Counted from the stretch's first letter, positions 47,179 to 59,526 are shown. The stretch is 64,000 nt of DNA from Grifola frondosa (GCA_001683735.1 LUGG01000014.1:186001-250000), one strand, 5' to 3'. The notes: generated by a model not told the origin, from the sequence alone. Numbers and translations: made by a program.

Positions 47179-48539
47179 TGGGCGCTGCAGGCACGGGGAA
47201 TGGGACTGGCCTGAGCTTAGGTGCGGCGCGTCAGCGTGCGGAGGAGCGTTCTCCGAAGAGCCCTACGTGGAGCGCGAGGCCTGGCTTTGGGAGCAGCCTA
47301 GAGGACTGGGGTGTATAACAACAGTAACACGAGCTCAGATATGAGCTTGGGTGTCATTCGGTATGTCATCTCTTGTTGTCTGCAGCGACGACTGGCTAAC
47401 TTGTCTCAACAGGATTTTCTAACTTATCATTTACTAACATGCAACGATTGCGATGACGCCATTGACGAATTATCTTTACATCTTTACATCTCTCTCTTGC
47501 TCGGTCGTAGCTGCATTTTGTGTATTATTGCTGGTTCCTGATTTGCTGCAAGTCACTATCGTTAACATTTCTGCTACATATCCCCATCGCTCGTTCGATA
47601 CCTCTTTGTTGGCTCACTCAAGTAGCTGATCTTCATCTTGAAGTTTATCCTCTTGTCTCCCTCGTGGCAAGTCATGGACTGCCAAAGCTGTAGGGAAAGT
47701 CCGAGCGGTGAATCCGGCAGGAGGTAATCCCAAAATAGGCCGCTGTAAATACGAAAGAGGAAATAACTACTTACAAAGGGAACAAGAGACGGGGCGCTCT
47801 GATGAGTTATCCTAGTCTTGATCTCCGGACCATTTACCCCCACCCGGCCCTTCGGGCTTTGCTGGATCACGTGCACTTTCCCTACTTGTGTATATGTGTC
47901 AATAAAGGACAACAACATGTCTATCTTCGCGCGCCGTCTAATTTGTTTGGGAGAGATTGTTGGTAGCAGAAGTCGGAGTTGGACAAGGTGCTGTGTTTGA
48001 ACTCCACCACTGGTGAAGCTTGCTGTGAGGACTCAAGAAATATGACATCCAGTGCTGAAGGTGTCATAAAGGTGCTCACTGGGGTAAAGACACTCAGTTC
48101 AAACAGCAAAGTCAGGAAAAGTGTGATTGTTTGAGAATCACTTTTTGCCTCATACATGTTCTGTAGCTTCTGCCACTCCAGTTCCTCACTTTCATCAGAC
48201 ATATTGTTATTGTTGTAGAGATGTAATATTTTGAGGGTTGCTTTACTGTTACAGTGTTCGTAATACATGTGAAGCTTCATAATAAACAATGAGTCATGGA
48301 GCAATTTGATTGGCTGAATGGCAACTAAGTGCTGAAGTCGAGAGTGAAGGGCTTAGGTCCTACTAAACTGACACATCTAGTAGCAGACCATTATACAAAG
48401 GTTGATTGATTGTCATCAATCACTTATAATGGTTAGTAATGAAGACTAGAGTGGGTGACTTTTTGCTGATGATTGTCTTATTGAGTATGTTCACCTCAAT
48501 CACATCAGTAATTCAGTTTCACACTTTACTATAGAACAG
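47179..48539. other. Transition from gene-rich DNA to CpG-depleted DNA
   Basis: No convincing gene. Up to about 47,950 the CpG content is normal; from about 48,000 the sequence becomes AT-richer with almost no CG (48,001-48,258 has none). A minus-strand ORF at 48,304-47,921 contains MSDESEELEWQKLQNMYEAK, but I do not recognise it. Confidence 0.4.
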
Positions 48540-48902
48540 ATGGTGCATTGTGATGTGCCCTTGGAACTCTGGCACAATATATTCACTCTTGCATGCATGG
48601 ATGATGGATTCACAGAAATATTACTTGCACTGGTGTCTAAGGACTTTCATGCAGCATCTCTCCCTATCTGCCTTCACTCTCTCACCTTGATCTCTCTTCA
48701 ACAGGTTGAAGGCTTCTTCTCATTCATCGAGGCATGGCAGGATATATTTGCATCCTGTGGTGGTCCTAGGGTCCATCACTTATTATTAAAAGATGCTGAT
48801 TCACCCTTTGCACCTCTGATTTATGACAGTAACAAGTCACCAGAGGAGATGCAAAGATGGACAGATGCTTGGAAGGTTATGAAGTGGAAGAAACCTGTCT
48901 GA
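48540..48902 (+). pseudogene. F-box protein fragment in CpG-depleted DNA
   Basis: Reads MVHCDVPLELWHNIFTLACM then LALVSKDFHAASLPICLHSL, the pattern of fungal F-box proteins (PLELW..I...A......LALVSK.F). After about 110 residues the frame closes at 48,902. The following 600 bases show only short, stop-ridden continuation. CG dinucleotides are nearly absent, as expected for an old methylated copy. Probably a remnant of a multicopy F-box/LRR family, not a working gene. Confidence 0.55.
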
Positions 48903-49579
48903 AATGCTTGTTTTGTGTCCGCCATTGAATGACTCTTTCAAATTATTGCACCTCATCTGCATTCATTATCCTTGCTACAATGTTATTCCACTAAATTGCC
49001 CCCTCTAACATGCTGACTTTTGCTGCTGGAGGAATTGACTCTATTAAAAATGGTTACACTGTTCAGCAGCCAGACTGTTATCAATGCGAACACATCATCA
49101 CCATTTCCTTCCCTCAGACATCTGCACAGTGCACATGATATTGTTCTCCTGTGATTGGACTTTGGAGAAGCTACCCATGCTCGCACCAACACTATCACAC
49201 CTCTGCATATTCAATACAGGCTATTTCAACCTACCAGTGACCCTATATGCTGTGATTGGCATGTCCACCCCTTCCTCTTGCTATTTAAGGACTCGGACCC
49301 ACCCAGCTTTGATCCAAACATTCGTCCATCCTACCTGACTTTGTGACAGATAATCATGCAAATGACACCCCCACAGCTTGCTGACCATTCTGGTATAAAT
49401 TTCAGGAATTTCATTCATCACTTAGAAAGCATGGAGAGCACATGTCACAACCAATCTGATGGTGTACAGCTCATTACATTCAGATGGTGCTGCCATTCCA
49501 CGCAGTGTTGTGTATTTCTAGCAATTGGTATTAAACAACCACTACTTTTACCAAATAATTGAAAAGGACTATTTGACGA
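48903..49579. other. CpG-poor spacer ending at the retrotransposon
   Basis: No gene. Probably decayed downstream part of the F-box copy. It ends in ACGA, the left copy of the retrotransposon target-site duplication. Confidence 0.45.
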
Positions 49580-50135
49580 TGATACTCTCTTGCCGACTCC
49601 AACCTATAAAATAACAAATATGTATCCTATAGATCGTAAAGTCAGTAGCAACGAGATATAGCACGAATGGGCTCTCGATTTCTCGCAGAGGTCCCTTGCA
49701 CCGAGTTGTGTAACTAGCTATGCTCGCGAGTCGCACGTGAATCGCACTTCTCTGAGGTAGGGGAAACGCAGAAGAAGGTAAAAGTAAATGCTTAGCAATA
49801 TCGGCTCTTTGCGCACTCCACGCGTATCGCAACTAAAGAGGTCTCCTTGATCGTAGGTTCGAAGTCGCAGCGTGTATGACGGTTTATCCGTATAGTCGCA
49901 GGTATCGCTGTCGCAGTTTCGCAGTGAGAGGAGAGCTTTAGTGAAGAGCGGTCGCGATCGCAAGTGAAGCCGGCGATTTTGAACTCTGTACTTGTGGGGG
50001 AAACTCGTATCTGATTCGTATCGTACTATACATGAGTTTTTATGAACTATTCTACGTATCTGAAACGCAAAATGATTGCGATGTATGCGGTAAGGCTGTC
50101 GCAAAGATATTGGGGTGCGTATCGCGTGCGTATCA
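49580..50135 (-). repeat. 3' LTR (left copy)
   Basis: 556 bp, identical to the right copy except at 49,663. Bounded by TG...CA. In plus-strand reading it lies directly upstream of the accessory antisense gene, so an antisense promoter in the LTR could drive it. Confidence 0.95.
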
Positions 50136-50171
50136 TCTCCTCCTCACTGAAATTCGGACCGTCCTCGGTCC
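50136..50171 (-). promoter_or_regulatory. Polypurine tract and adjacent hairpin at the 3' LTR
   Basis: Minus strand: AGTGAGGAGGAGA ends directly at the 3' LTR, the expected place for the plus-strand primer. Just before it (plus 50,156-50,171) is a perfect inverted repeat, GGACCGTCCTCGGTCC, with a 6-bp stem and 4-nt loop. Confidence 0.7.
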
Positions 50172-50370
50172 TTCGGAGTCTTCCTTCGACACGTGTGATC
50201 CTGCTGGCCTTCGCGTCTCTTCTCACGCGAGTTTAGGCTTCTGTGAATTTTTAGCTTTGACCGACAGTTCGTGCCTTGTTCTTCTATCGGGTATAGGTCC
50301 GGCTGCGTGCGTTCGCCCTATCTCGCCCCCTCGTCTCGTCTATCCTTCCTTACTTTGCCTATCCTTCACT

Positions 50371-52233
50371 ATGCAAGCACCATCCAACGCCGAATTCTTC
50401 TTGAAGCTCTCGGGGGTAAACCGCGATCGTTTTGCTGAGAGGATGCTGAAAGTAGGGGAAGAGACAATTCCTATCCTTTTTGGTGCCTTCGATGACGCGA
50501 AGAAATTCGAAGCGACTGCTCGCCGCTTTTTGGAATGCGTGGTACGCTTCGTATTCTCCATGTCTACTTATGACCTATTTTGCCCCTTGGTAGGCAGTGC
50601 TTCGTCTTCATGGCAGCAAGGAATATTTGGAATGGGTAGAGTTCAACGTTGGTCAAGTGCAGTCCTTGGCGCGTAATATCGTCGATCGTAGCTGGCTCGC
50701 TTGGGGTCGCGAGTTGGTGCCGCACCTTGTAGAGGAGGAGGAAGTGGAAGAAGAGTTCGTTCGCAGGATGGGTATGTTGGAGCCGTCGAACGAGGGTAGT
50801 GGTAGCAGCTTTCGGATGCAGACATTGACGCTACAAGATGCTGATGTGGAGATGCACGAGGAGCCGAAAGCCGAGAATCCAAGGCCTATGTCCGGTGCTG
50901 GTGATGGGGATGGCATCGCTTCGAAGGACAAAAGCCCTTCACCCAAGGAGCCTGTCACGAAAAAGCATCGTACTGATGGGCGAGTGACTCTGGTTGGTTC
51001 TACAGATCCCCCCGAGATCGTCAAGGCCGCGCTTTCGAACGACCGCATCGCCAGCGATCGTCTGACTTTCATCAATCAGGGTTGGACTATGCTCTTCTCC
51101 GAGGATCGTAGCGGAAAATTGACGCCTAACACATGTCCTGGGACGATGGGCTTGCGTTTGGATGCCGCGGTTGAGCTGGACCATGTGGAAGGAGCGGTGT
51201 GTCTTCTCTTTTCTTCTATGATCAACGTCCTCGCACTAATTTCGCAATAGTGCGACCGCTGTTGGAACGATAATCGTGCTTTAATCTGCGCGATTAAGCC
51301 TACAGAACGAGTTTGCTTCCGTTGTAAGGATGGAAAATTCGGGTGCGTGTGGAGTGGCCAAAGTCGCGATGCACGTTATAGTAAGTTTTCTAATTTTCTT
51401 GAGCCATTCGCACAACTTGAAGTGTTCTTCAGCCGACCAAAAGAAGCAAACTCGCTCTAGGACCGCGGCAGCTAAAGAGGCGAAGAAGGATCAAGACGCT
51501 CCTATTATTCCGACAATCAAGATTCCTCCTATGCGGTCTGCGTCGGGCGTGGATGCCTTGGCGGTAAGGAAACTTCCCCCTCTTCCATTCGTCCTTATCG
51601 AGACGACGTCTCAGACGAGCAAGAGCTCCGTGCGCTCTTCGCGCGAGACCAAGAATTTGCCGCCGCGTGCAGATGAGGCTCCTAGTTCTTCGCCAGTTTC
51701 TACAAAAGTCGCGACAAAAAGGGGGAGGAAGGGCAAGAAGTTGGACAAAGGCAAGGAGAAAGCCACTTCGCAATCCGTTGAGGACTCGATTCTCGGAACC
51801 GTCCTCTGTCGTTACCTCACCACTTGATTCGGGTCTTCCTTCGGCTTTCACTCCGCCTTCCATCAATACTCCTTTCTTCCCCCCTTCTCCTCTTGAGGGA
51901 TCCTTGTCACTGCCTAGCGCTTCACAAGTTGGCGCTTCAAGGAACTCTCCTTTTCCTCCTTCTTCCTCTTCGTCGCGCTCCCTTACCGAGAACCTCGCGC
52001 CTCCTCGCAATCTTGTAGATCCTGTCGCGAAGACGCGATACGCAGCCTTGGCACACCGTCGTCTTCTTCTGCAAACCGATCTCGCCATGAAGGAAAGCGA
52101 ACTGGAGGGAATTCAGGTGGAAATGGATTCGCTCGTGCAAGCGGCTGGCGGGGCCCCAGCTGGTTGGGTCGATGTGTTTCGCTATAGTACATTTTTCGTT
52201 CGCTGGAAATCATCTTTGCTGATTTCGTCATAG
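50371..52233 (+). CDS. Antisense accessory gene of the retrotransposon, Zn2Cys6-like protein
   Basis: Gene on the strand opposite to gag-pol. Start MQAPSNAEFFLKLSGVNRDR; exon 1 is helical (DDAKKFEATARRFLECV). Introns 50,542-50,593, 51,197-51,250 and 51,381-51,432 have GT..AG ends and join exons in frame. Exon 2: VLRLHGSKEYLEWVEF, an acidic stretch EEEEVEEEFVRRM, and a basic patch EPVTKKHRTDGR. Exon 3 (51,251-51,346) holds six cysteines spaced C-x2-C-x8-C-x8-C-x2-C-x6-C, including CFRCKDGKFGC, close to the fungal Zn2Cys6 binuclear cluster. Exon 4 is Ser/Lys-rich (TKRGRKGKKLDKGKEKA). After a one-base frame change near 51,790 it runs into a Pro/Ser-rich stretch and a helix, AALAHRRLLLQTDLAMKESE. 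The C-terminal end is uncertain. A DNA-binding or Gag-interacting role is possible; neither is shown. Confidence 0.7.
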
Positions 52234-52600
52234 AGGGCTCGCACAGCGCAGCTGTTGGCGGTCGCAAATTGTAGGATGGGAGGAGTCGTTCGCGACAAAG
52301 CGTCGCACGGATTTTTGGACCATGTCTCTTCTCTTTTCTTCTGCTTGATGTATGTCGTCACCTGCCTAACCTCCCATGCCTCTCCTTGGTATCGTCTTGC
52401 TCCTCGTCGTGCCTTTGTACAATATGTGTCCTCTTGTTTTCTTTGATCTGTAGTTATAGTATCCTTGTCTCTGTAATTTTTGTAGGTTATATTTAAAATG
52501 AAAATGAATCCTTAGACGAATATCTGCTTGAAATCAGCTAAAGAAAAATTGCGAAAATTATGCCATGTAAACTCGCTCATATTGTGTCGTCTTAAGACCT

Positions 52601-52636
52601 TCTCCTCCTCACTGAAATTCTGACTGTCCCCAGTCA
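52601..52636 (-). promoter_or_regulatory. Internal second copy of the polypurine tract and hairpin
   Basis: The 20 bases 52,601-52,620 are identical to 50,136-50,155. They are followed by TGACTGTCCCCAGTCA, again a perfect 6-bp stem with a 4-nt loop but with two base pairs changed on both sides of the stem. It marks the pol-side border of the accessory module. Confidence 0.7.
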
Positions 52637-52887
52637 TTGTCTCAGTGCTGAGTAAGAATCACAGTCGCGACACGATATAATCATCGCAAGTGAATGAGTG
52701 AACTCAACAAGAAATATGGTACAAGGGGAAAGGCTCAGTTGATCTTCATTGCCGTAAAACCCCTGTGAGGCTTTGCGCGACTGTCGCAGTGACTATCGCG
52801 ACTTACATGAAACACTATAAGTACAGAAAAATAATAAGCATATGCAAAATGTCTGATAGGTGAGTGAAAAGTATGCGAATCGCAATT

Positions 52888-55800
52888 TCATTCTTGAGGA
52901 AGATCTTCTTCATCCTCTGCTTCAACGTGCTCCATATCGTCACGTATTTCTTCGTCATCTCCTTGCGATGTGACTTCGCGCATTTCTCGCAGACGCTCTT
53001 CATCGATATCTAGTAGTGCCTGTGGGACTGCGATCGATTTTCGCGCGAAGAATGGAATGACTCTGAATGCTGCGATGGGTCTGTCGAATACTGTGCCATC
53101 GAGCTCTGCAAGGATGTAGGCTCCTCCGCGATTTCTTGCTAAAACAACTAGCGGTCCAAGATACCGCGGTCGCATCTTGCGATTAAGTGACTTCTCGATC
53201 TGCGTGTGTCGCATGAGTACTAGATCGCCATGTTTGAAGTCGAAATCCGTATTGTGGTCTTGTGTTCGCGCTCGAATCGAACTGCTGCTGCAACGCGTGC
53301 TTCGAAGACTTTGGAATTGAGTCGCGCTACCTGTTCGTGTCTCTTCTGAAGTGCGATCGCGCGTCTGGCGATGAGGTCGTGGTCGTCATGATGGAATCGG
53401 GAGGTGGTTGTAGGTACGTCGCTTCAGAGATGTCGAGAGGAATGATAGGATGTGTTCCTGTCGCTGCGAAGTAAGGAGAACAACCCATGCGTTTGCGCAC
53501 CGTGATTCTTTCTGCCCAAAATACTGAGTGCACCACTTGCGACCATCGCTTTTGGTCTCCATCTGCGGCCTTGAAGAGTGCTCCTCGAATATCGTAGTGC
53601 GATCGCTCGACGATGCCATTTGCGCGTGAATTGTATCCGCTAATGCGAATGTGGTGGACGTGGTATTTCTTGCAAGGTACTCGGTTGCCTTCACAAATGC
53701 AGTGCCATTGTCCGTGACGATCTCGCTGATTGCGCCCCATCTGCAAAGGATATCTTCGAAGATAAAATCGCCAAGAGTCTTCGCTGTCTCTGCGCGAAGT
53801 GCTCGAAATTCGGGATAGAATGTGAGGGAATCGCGACCTTGAACGAGGTATTTGTAACCACCCGACGGAGGGAGGTGCATTGTGTCAAGGTGAACTTTCG
53901 CGAATAGAGGTGCTGGCATTGCGACGACTGGGGGAATGAGGACCTGTCGCGACTGTCGCTGTTGGCAGATTAGACATGTGCGAACAAACCACACGATGTC
54001 CTTTAACGTATGAGGCCACCAGAATCGTTCGCAGATAGATGCTCCGTCGCATAGACTCCTCGATGGCCTATTTCATCGTGACATGCTCGCAGAATATTGA
54101 GACGTCCTTCGGGTGCGATGACAAGTTTGTGTGCTCCGTGTGGATCGCGCTTCCAAAGTCTGTCAGAGTCGACGAAGAATTGTACTGCGAACTTAACAAA
54201 AGTCTCGTAGTCTGCATCTGTGAATTGTGGTGGTCGCTCGAGTGTTCTATGCCAGTCGCGAACAAGTAGAAGCTTTGATCGAGTGCGATGGCTTGAATAC
54301 TACGAGGTACGATGTCGTAGGAATCTACGGGCGGGTCCTGCGACTCTGCTTCTCCTTCTGGTACTTGCGACGAGTGTCGCGAGTCTGGTTGTGGTTCATC
54401 GATGGTGTATATTGAAACAAGTGAGTCGCGGGTGACTTTCTGTGTAGGATGGGGATTGACGAGGTGCGCGAAACCGTGTATGCGATCTATCCAGTCTTCG
54501 AAGTCGTCCTCAGGTTCGTCTTCATCGTCTGGTTGCCTAGGTCTCCCGACAGTCCGTCTGGTCCGTGATTGGTGCCAGGAACGTGAACAAGGGTGAAGTG
54601 AAATGTGAGGATTGCGACTATCCATCGATTGATGCTTGCGGACGGTGCGATGTCTGGGTTCTGTAGCATGCCTTTGATATAGCGTGCGTCGACTTCTATG
54701 ACCAAGTTGCGAACACCTATGAGATATAGTCGCAATGGCGTAGTGCGCGAAAGAGTCCATAAATTTCAGAGCTTGGGTTGCGAGAATCGCGACTCGCGAT
54801 CATTGAGTGTGATGGAGAGAATCGGTTGTAGTATCGGATTCGCGGATTCTCGAGGTCGCATTGACATAGATGGAACCGACTGCGATGTATGATGTGTCAA
54901 CTGCTAGAATAACTGGCGAGTCGGATGTGTAGTCGATTGCGCGCAAGGCTGGAGACTCGAGGAGTGCTTGTTTGAGATCCTCTTGCGCTTGAATCTGTCG
55001 CGGACCGAATTCGAATGGAATATCTTTGCGCGTAAGATAGACGAGAGGATGCGCGCGTTGTGCGAAATTGCGAATGAAGATTCGAACAACTCCTATGGTA
55101 CCTAGAAAAGCCCTGACCTCTGACAAGTCTTTCAAGGGCCCCAATTTTCGATCGCTTTGACCCGCGATTCTTCTGGAAGTCTGCCTTTGTAGGTACAGCG
55201 TGGCCAATGACGAGTGTTTCTTCTGCGACTAAGAGGGATTTCGTGCCAGAGAACGTACCACCGCAGTATCGCATGCGCTGTACGATCCTGCTGATGCTAT
55301 GCATGTGCTCCCAGACAAATCTACGAATGCCCGGATTTGTCGGATGACTTCGTAGCCTCCATCTGCCAGTTCGTAGCGTGTCTCTGGGCCGCGAACGGGG
55401 ACGTCGTCGATGTAGGGAATTGTGATATGTGGAATTTCGGGCTGTAGGATGTATGTGACATCGTCGTGGAAGATGGTACTGCGTTTGTCCATCCCATCGG
55501 AAGAGTCACCAATCGCAACGCGCCATAGGGTGTCTGGAAGGATGTGAGGTCTCGCGACGACTCTGCGATTTCTCGCTCATCGTATCCGACATAGAGTCAA
55601 GCATGCCGCCACACGCGCGATTGCCAAATTTCTCTGCAATGTGTTCAGGAATTGGTGGGACTCCCGAATGTTGAATCGTAACTGCGTTTAATGGCTCGAG
55701 ACTGTGTACAAGTCGCAACGCTTTGCCATCCTTTTTGAGGACGCAAAACCATCGCGATCGTAGGATGAGTTGGATGGTTCGTAGACTCCTGCCTCGATTT

Positions 55801-57650
55801 TCTTCCTGATGATGCGACAGACTTCGTCGAAGATCCCCGGCGGGATGGGGATGTTGCGCTGAACCCAGGGCTTGTGTTCGATGACAGGAATTTCAACTGG
55901 AGGAAAGAAATCCTGCCTAAACCGACCTCGTTCCGTGTCATCCCATGCGAAGCCTTCGTGCTGTTTGCACATGAAATCATCGATGAGATCAAGCTCAGCT
56001 GGCCAGAGAAATCCTGTATTGTGTGCTTTGCGAAATGCGTCCGACGTGCTTGTGTATATCTTCCTGTGGGGACAAAGCTGGTGGATTCGGATCAAGTGGT
56101 GGCATGTCTGCGAGTGGGTCTCCTTGGATGTTGCGTACGATGCGAAAGCGATTGGGTAGCGTCGCAAGTACTGGTCGCACTTTCAGTGCGACTGGCTTGT
56201 ATTTCTTCTTCTGCGTGATAAACGCAGATGTGAATCTTGTCGCGGAGGGAAGTGAGTTCGATTATCTAGGAATGGGAGAAAGTGCGAAATCGCGAAGGGT
56301 AGGGAACCGCAAATCTTGATATGTTTTGTATTTCTTGAATCGATATGTTGCACCACCGGTGGTATCTTGAATCTGTGAAGCAGAAATGGATTCTGAAGCA
56401 AAAGCGAAGTCGCAAGCTGAAAGATATGTGCTTTTTAGGTTTTCTATATCAGAAACGGATGCGATCGCAGAGAAAGATGAAATGACTGGACGCGCCGACT
56501 GGGTATCATAGTCCAAAATAGAGCCAACTCTCCTTGATCGTGAATCAAATCCTCGAGTTCGCTGTAAAATTTCGGTCATGGGTCTCGTGATGTCGCAATG
56601 GTTGCGATCGCCTTTTGAATCGCGGGGGTCCTCGTCGCAACGTCGGGACTGTCACTGTCTGATAAGTATTCGGACAGCGTATCGTGATTGTTTGGTCTTT
56701 TGTCGCGAAGTTGCGAACGACACTCTCTGTTAGAACATCGAATGGTCGCCTAGTAAGATGTCGTATGCGGCCTGTCGAATACGTGTATTCTGGAGGTAAA
56801 GGACGATGTCGGAACCTGGAAAGGGACGTTGCGAACTCCAAGAGACAACTGATCAACTTCGCCATTAGCTGACTGCATGTTAAGGCGTATGGTGGGGTCG
56901 TATATGAGTCCTAGCGCATGACAAACTTCCTCCGACATTGAGATGATTTGCGATCCTGGGTCTATAATCCCTTCGACGTCCTCCTTGTTGTCTACGAGAC
57001 CATTGATGGATCGCAAGATGCGACTCTTTTGCGACCGTCAAACACCTCGGTGTTTCTCCAGGTTTAAGGCCGCGCAAGTACGTCTCATAGGGATCTGGTA
57101 CACCATGACACCTGGTCGCAGTGGTTGGCCATTCGAAACTAGTTGTGATGCAGGAGGGATGTGCAATGAGGAATTTGCGACGTCGGAAGTTCATCTGTAT
57201 CGTCCTCTATTATATCTGCGTAGCTCGCGACTGGTTTGTCCGTGGTTTGAACGCGACGAGGAGTTACTGCATCGCGATATTTCGCGCGGACTTCTGGAGA
57301 GATGGATAAAAGTTCCTCAGGTGTAGCGTAAGTAGCGGGGCTTTCATAGACCTATTGAAGACGTCCTCAGCTATTCTAGGATCTTGGACAGGCGCAGATG
57401 TTTTGTAAGCTGCATCTTTGTCCTTGGGAGGTTTGGGTAGTACTCCCAGGTTGCGATCCTGAGGCGGAGCGTACGTCGCATCGCGAGCTTGTGAATACGG
57501 ATGGATAGGTGCTGGAACCGTCGCAGGTGACGGTGTCGATGATGCCGCAGGTGCGGGTGCTGATACACTAGGAGGATTGGTAACCTGCGATGCCTCTGTG
57601 GGTTCGTGCGTAGGAGGGTTATCGATGCGATTGACTGCTGGCGGTATTGG
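52888..57650 (-). CDS. pol: Ty3/gypsy Pol polyprotein (PR-RT-RNase H-INT)
   Basis: Read on the minus strand in several frames because of single-base breaks. A Pro-rich linker (PAPIHPYSQARDA) and an SISPEVR segment precede a retropepsin-like protease, EGIIDPGSQIISMSEEV, at about 56,955 (DPGS in place of DSGS). Reverse transcriptase: FPPVEIPVIEHKPWVQRNIP, PPGIFDEVCRIIRKKIEAG, RLVTLPMGWTNA and the catalytic YIDD at 55,414-55,403. RNase H: VILAVDTSYIAVGSI, the ASRDSR segment and VIEVDARYIKGML (about 54,690), then FTLVHVPGTNHGPDGLS. Integrase: ERFWWP and CLICQQ of the zinc region, then HLDTMH, VTDNGTAF and NGIVERSH for D-D-E. The C-terminus has MRPRYLGPLVVL and an acidic tail, EAEDEEDLPQE. No chromodomain was seen. 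LTR identity implies a young copy. Confidence 0.9.
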
Positions 57651-57653
57651 AGG

Positions 57654-59452
57654 TCACGCTGGAAGGTGCCTAGGAATTTCTACACCGTCAAAGGTCTCTT
57701 TGCCTTTTCTGAGTGCGAAGATTTCTCTTTCCAAGGCTGTGATGCGATCTTCTCTCGTGAGCTGGTATGATGATGCGACATTGGGATTAGAAGTGATTTC
57801 GAAAATCATTTGTCCTGCCGGCGGGTTCGTATTCGAGCTAAGTTGTCCTCGCGCGAGATTGTTTGGGTGCGTGCGATGCCATTCGAGGATGCGATCGCGC
57901 ATGGTGGCACCAGTTACATTGCGAGGAACGAAGGCTCCCGAAGGTAGGACTACCTTGTTCTCGATGTTGCGACGAATACGACCTATGTCAATATCTTCCT
58001 GGACTTTCGGACACCCTCCTATTACGTGCCCGAATTCTCCGCAGTAGTGACAACCTCCGAAGTCGTGTTTGGATTCGCGTTCGCAATATTGGAGACTCGC
58101 GACGTCTGTGGTTGTGCATTAGCAAAGGCCATGTTCGCTGACGTTGCGAAGGCTTGTGCGATGGTGCGAGTGACGGTTTCGATGAGGGAAGTGAAGTCTT
58201 CCGTCTTGATAGTTCCTGGCGGTAATGCTGTGGATGTGGTCGCAGCTGCGGGTATACCCTGCGCTGGTGCATCGACTCGAGTACCATGTAGAACGTAGTG
58301 CGCGGCATCTAAAATATGTCGCAACGGCCAGAAGTCGTCAGGATTGTGGTCAGGATACTTGAGCTGGAGTCGCGAGTGTACAGACTGCCAAAGAGTTGGC
58401 GTGAAAGGCTTATAAAACGTCCTCGCGATTTCACTTGTCGAAAGCCTCTGTCGACTACGAAGGAACTCTGTGATCTTGAAAAACTCCCTATAATAGTCTC
58501 CTAGATCCGCCGCTGTAGAAATGCCCAATCGCGATCGTTCTCCTATAAGTAAATCAAGATCCTGCAACGTATATTTCCTATTCGCATCGGCAGTAGGATA
58601 AAACGCTTTGACCTCTTCGCGCCATTCTTCGTACGTCTTTGTCGCATCCGCGTACGAAGGTAATTGATCCCACATGTCTGCGACGTCGATGGGTGCATAC
58701 CGTACAGCGTGTCTCTTTTTCAATTCGTTGGTTGGTGCGGTCGCAAGTGTGGTAAAAAGATATTCGAGATCTTCAAAGAATCGCAAAAGCATTCGCGGTT
58801 CCTTCGGATCGAAAACTGGTGCGGTATGATGTCCGCGCGCGGGCATTGCTGTTGTCATGTTAGGAGCTGGTGGATTTACAAGAGGTGGCTGAGGAATAGG
58901 GGGCTGAGGCGGTATGTTCTGCGTTGTCGCAGGTGGAACTGGTCTAGGTGCTACTGGAGGACGCGACGCTCGCTGGAATGGTCGCGATACAGGAGTGTCT
59001 GGGTTTACAGAAGATGTTGATTGCGACCGACGCTGCTGTTGTCTCGCGTAATTGCGAGTGATAGGTCACGGAAGACGCGAAGGTCCTGCCGTGGTTTGCG
59101 ACTGAGATGGTTCCGGAATGATAGGCGATTCCTCTTCTAATTTCTCGTGCGGCTCTGTCGCGCAATCGAGAATAGAAGTTTCTTCACCTAGTCTTAGGCC
59201 CGAACGAAGTGGAAGTGATGCACGAGTGTGTGTGGAAGCTGGAGTGGGAGATTCAGGCGATTGCGACCTGGCTGGAATATCGTCTGCTACTGGAGGTAGT
59301 TGTAATTCTGGTGGGGATGACTGCGACGTGATGGAAGATGGAACTGATGTAAGTGGGCTAAGTTGTGATAGCGGTGTCTGGTAGACAGTTTCGTCCGCAA
59401 TTGTGCCTAAACTCGAAGAGAGCTTGATACAGAGATATGAACGCGATCGCAA
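57654..59452 (-). CDS. gag: Ty3/gypsy Gag
   Basis: Nucleocapsid precursor. A Ser/Pro-rich N-terminus (from about 59,452) is followed by APVFDPKEPRMLLRFFEDLE, YLFTTLATAPTNELKKRHAV, WREEVKAFYPTADANRKYTL and LGDYYREFFKITEFL, the helical capsid part typical of basidiomycete gypsy Gag. A zinc knuckle follows, CHYCGEFGHVIGGC (C-x2-C-x4-H-x4-C), near 58,045. Next come GRIRRNIENKVVLPSG and ALEREIFALRKGKE. The knuckle is one base out of frame with the capsid ORF, whose stop is at 58,022-58,024. The N-terminal part is also split near 59,066. Start codon not certain. Confidence 0.85.
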
Positions 59453-59508
59453 GTGTTTTCTCTGCTAAAAACTCCAGTAGGGACCTTGAGCGAAGGATAC
59501 GAAAGAAC

Positions 59509-59526
59509 CCCTCGCGGTGGGCTCCA
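59509..59526 (-). promoter_or_regulatory. tRNA primer-binding site candidate
   Basis: Minus strand, four bases inside the 5' LTR: TGGAGCCCACCGCGAGGG. It begins with TGG, the complement of the CCA tail of a tRNA, as usual for a primer-binding site. I did not assign the tRNA. Confidence 0.6.

Noticed and set aside
49580..50135. tRNA-like segment in the LTR (TAGGTTCGAAGTCGC resembles a T-arm)
   Set aside because: No acceptor stem, D-arm or anticodon arm could be folded around it.
58018..58050. Programmed ribosomal frameshift between capsid and zinc knuckle in the retrotransposon
   Set aside because: The break lies inside Gag rather than between Gag and Pol, no heptamer slippery site was seen, and similar one-base breaks occur in many host genes in this window; an assembly indel is simpler.
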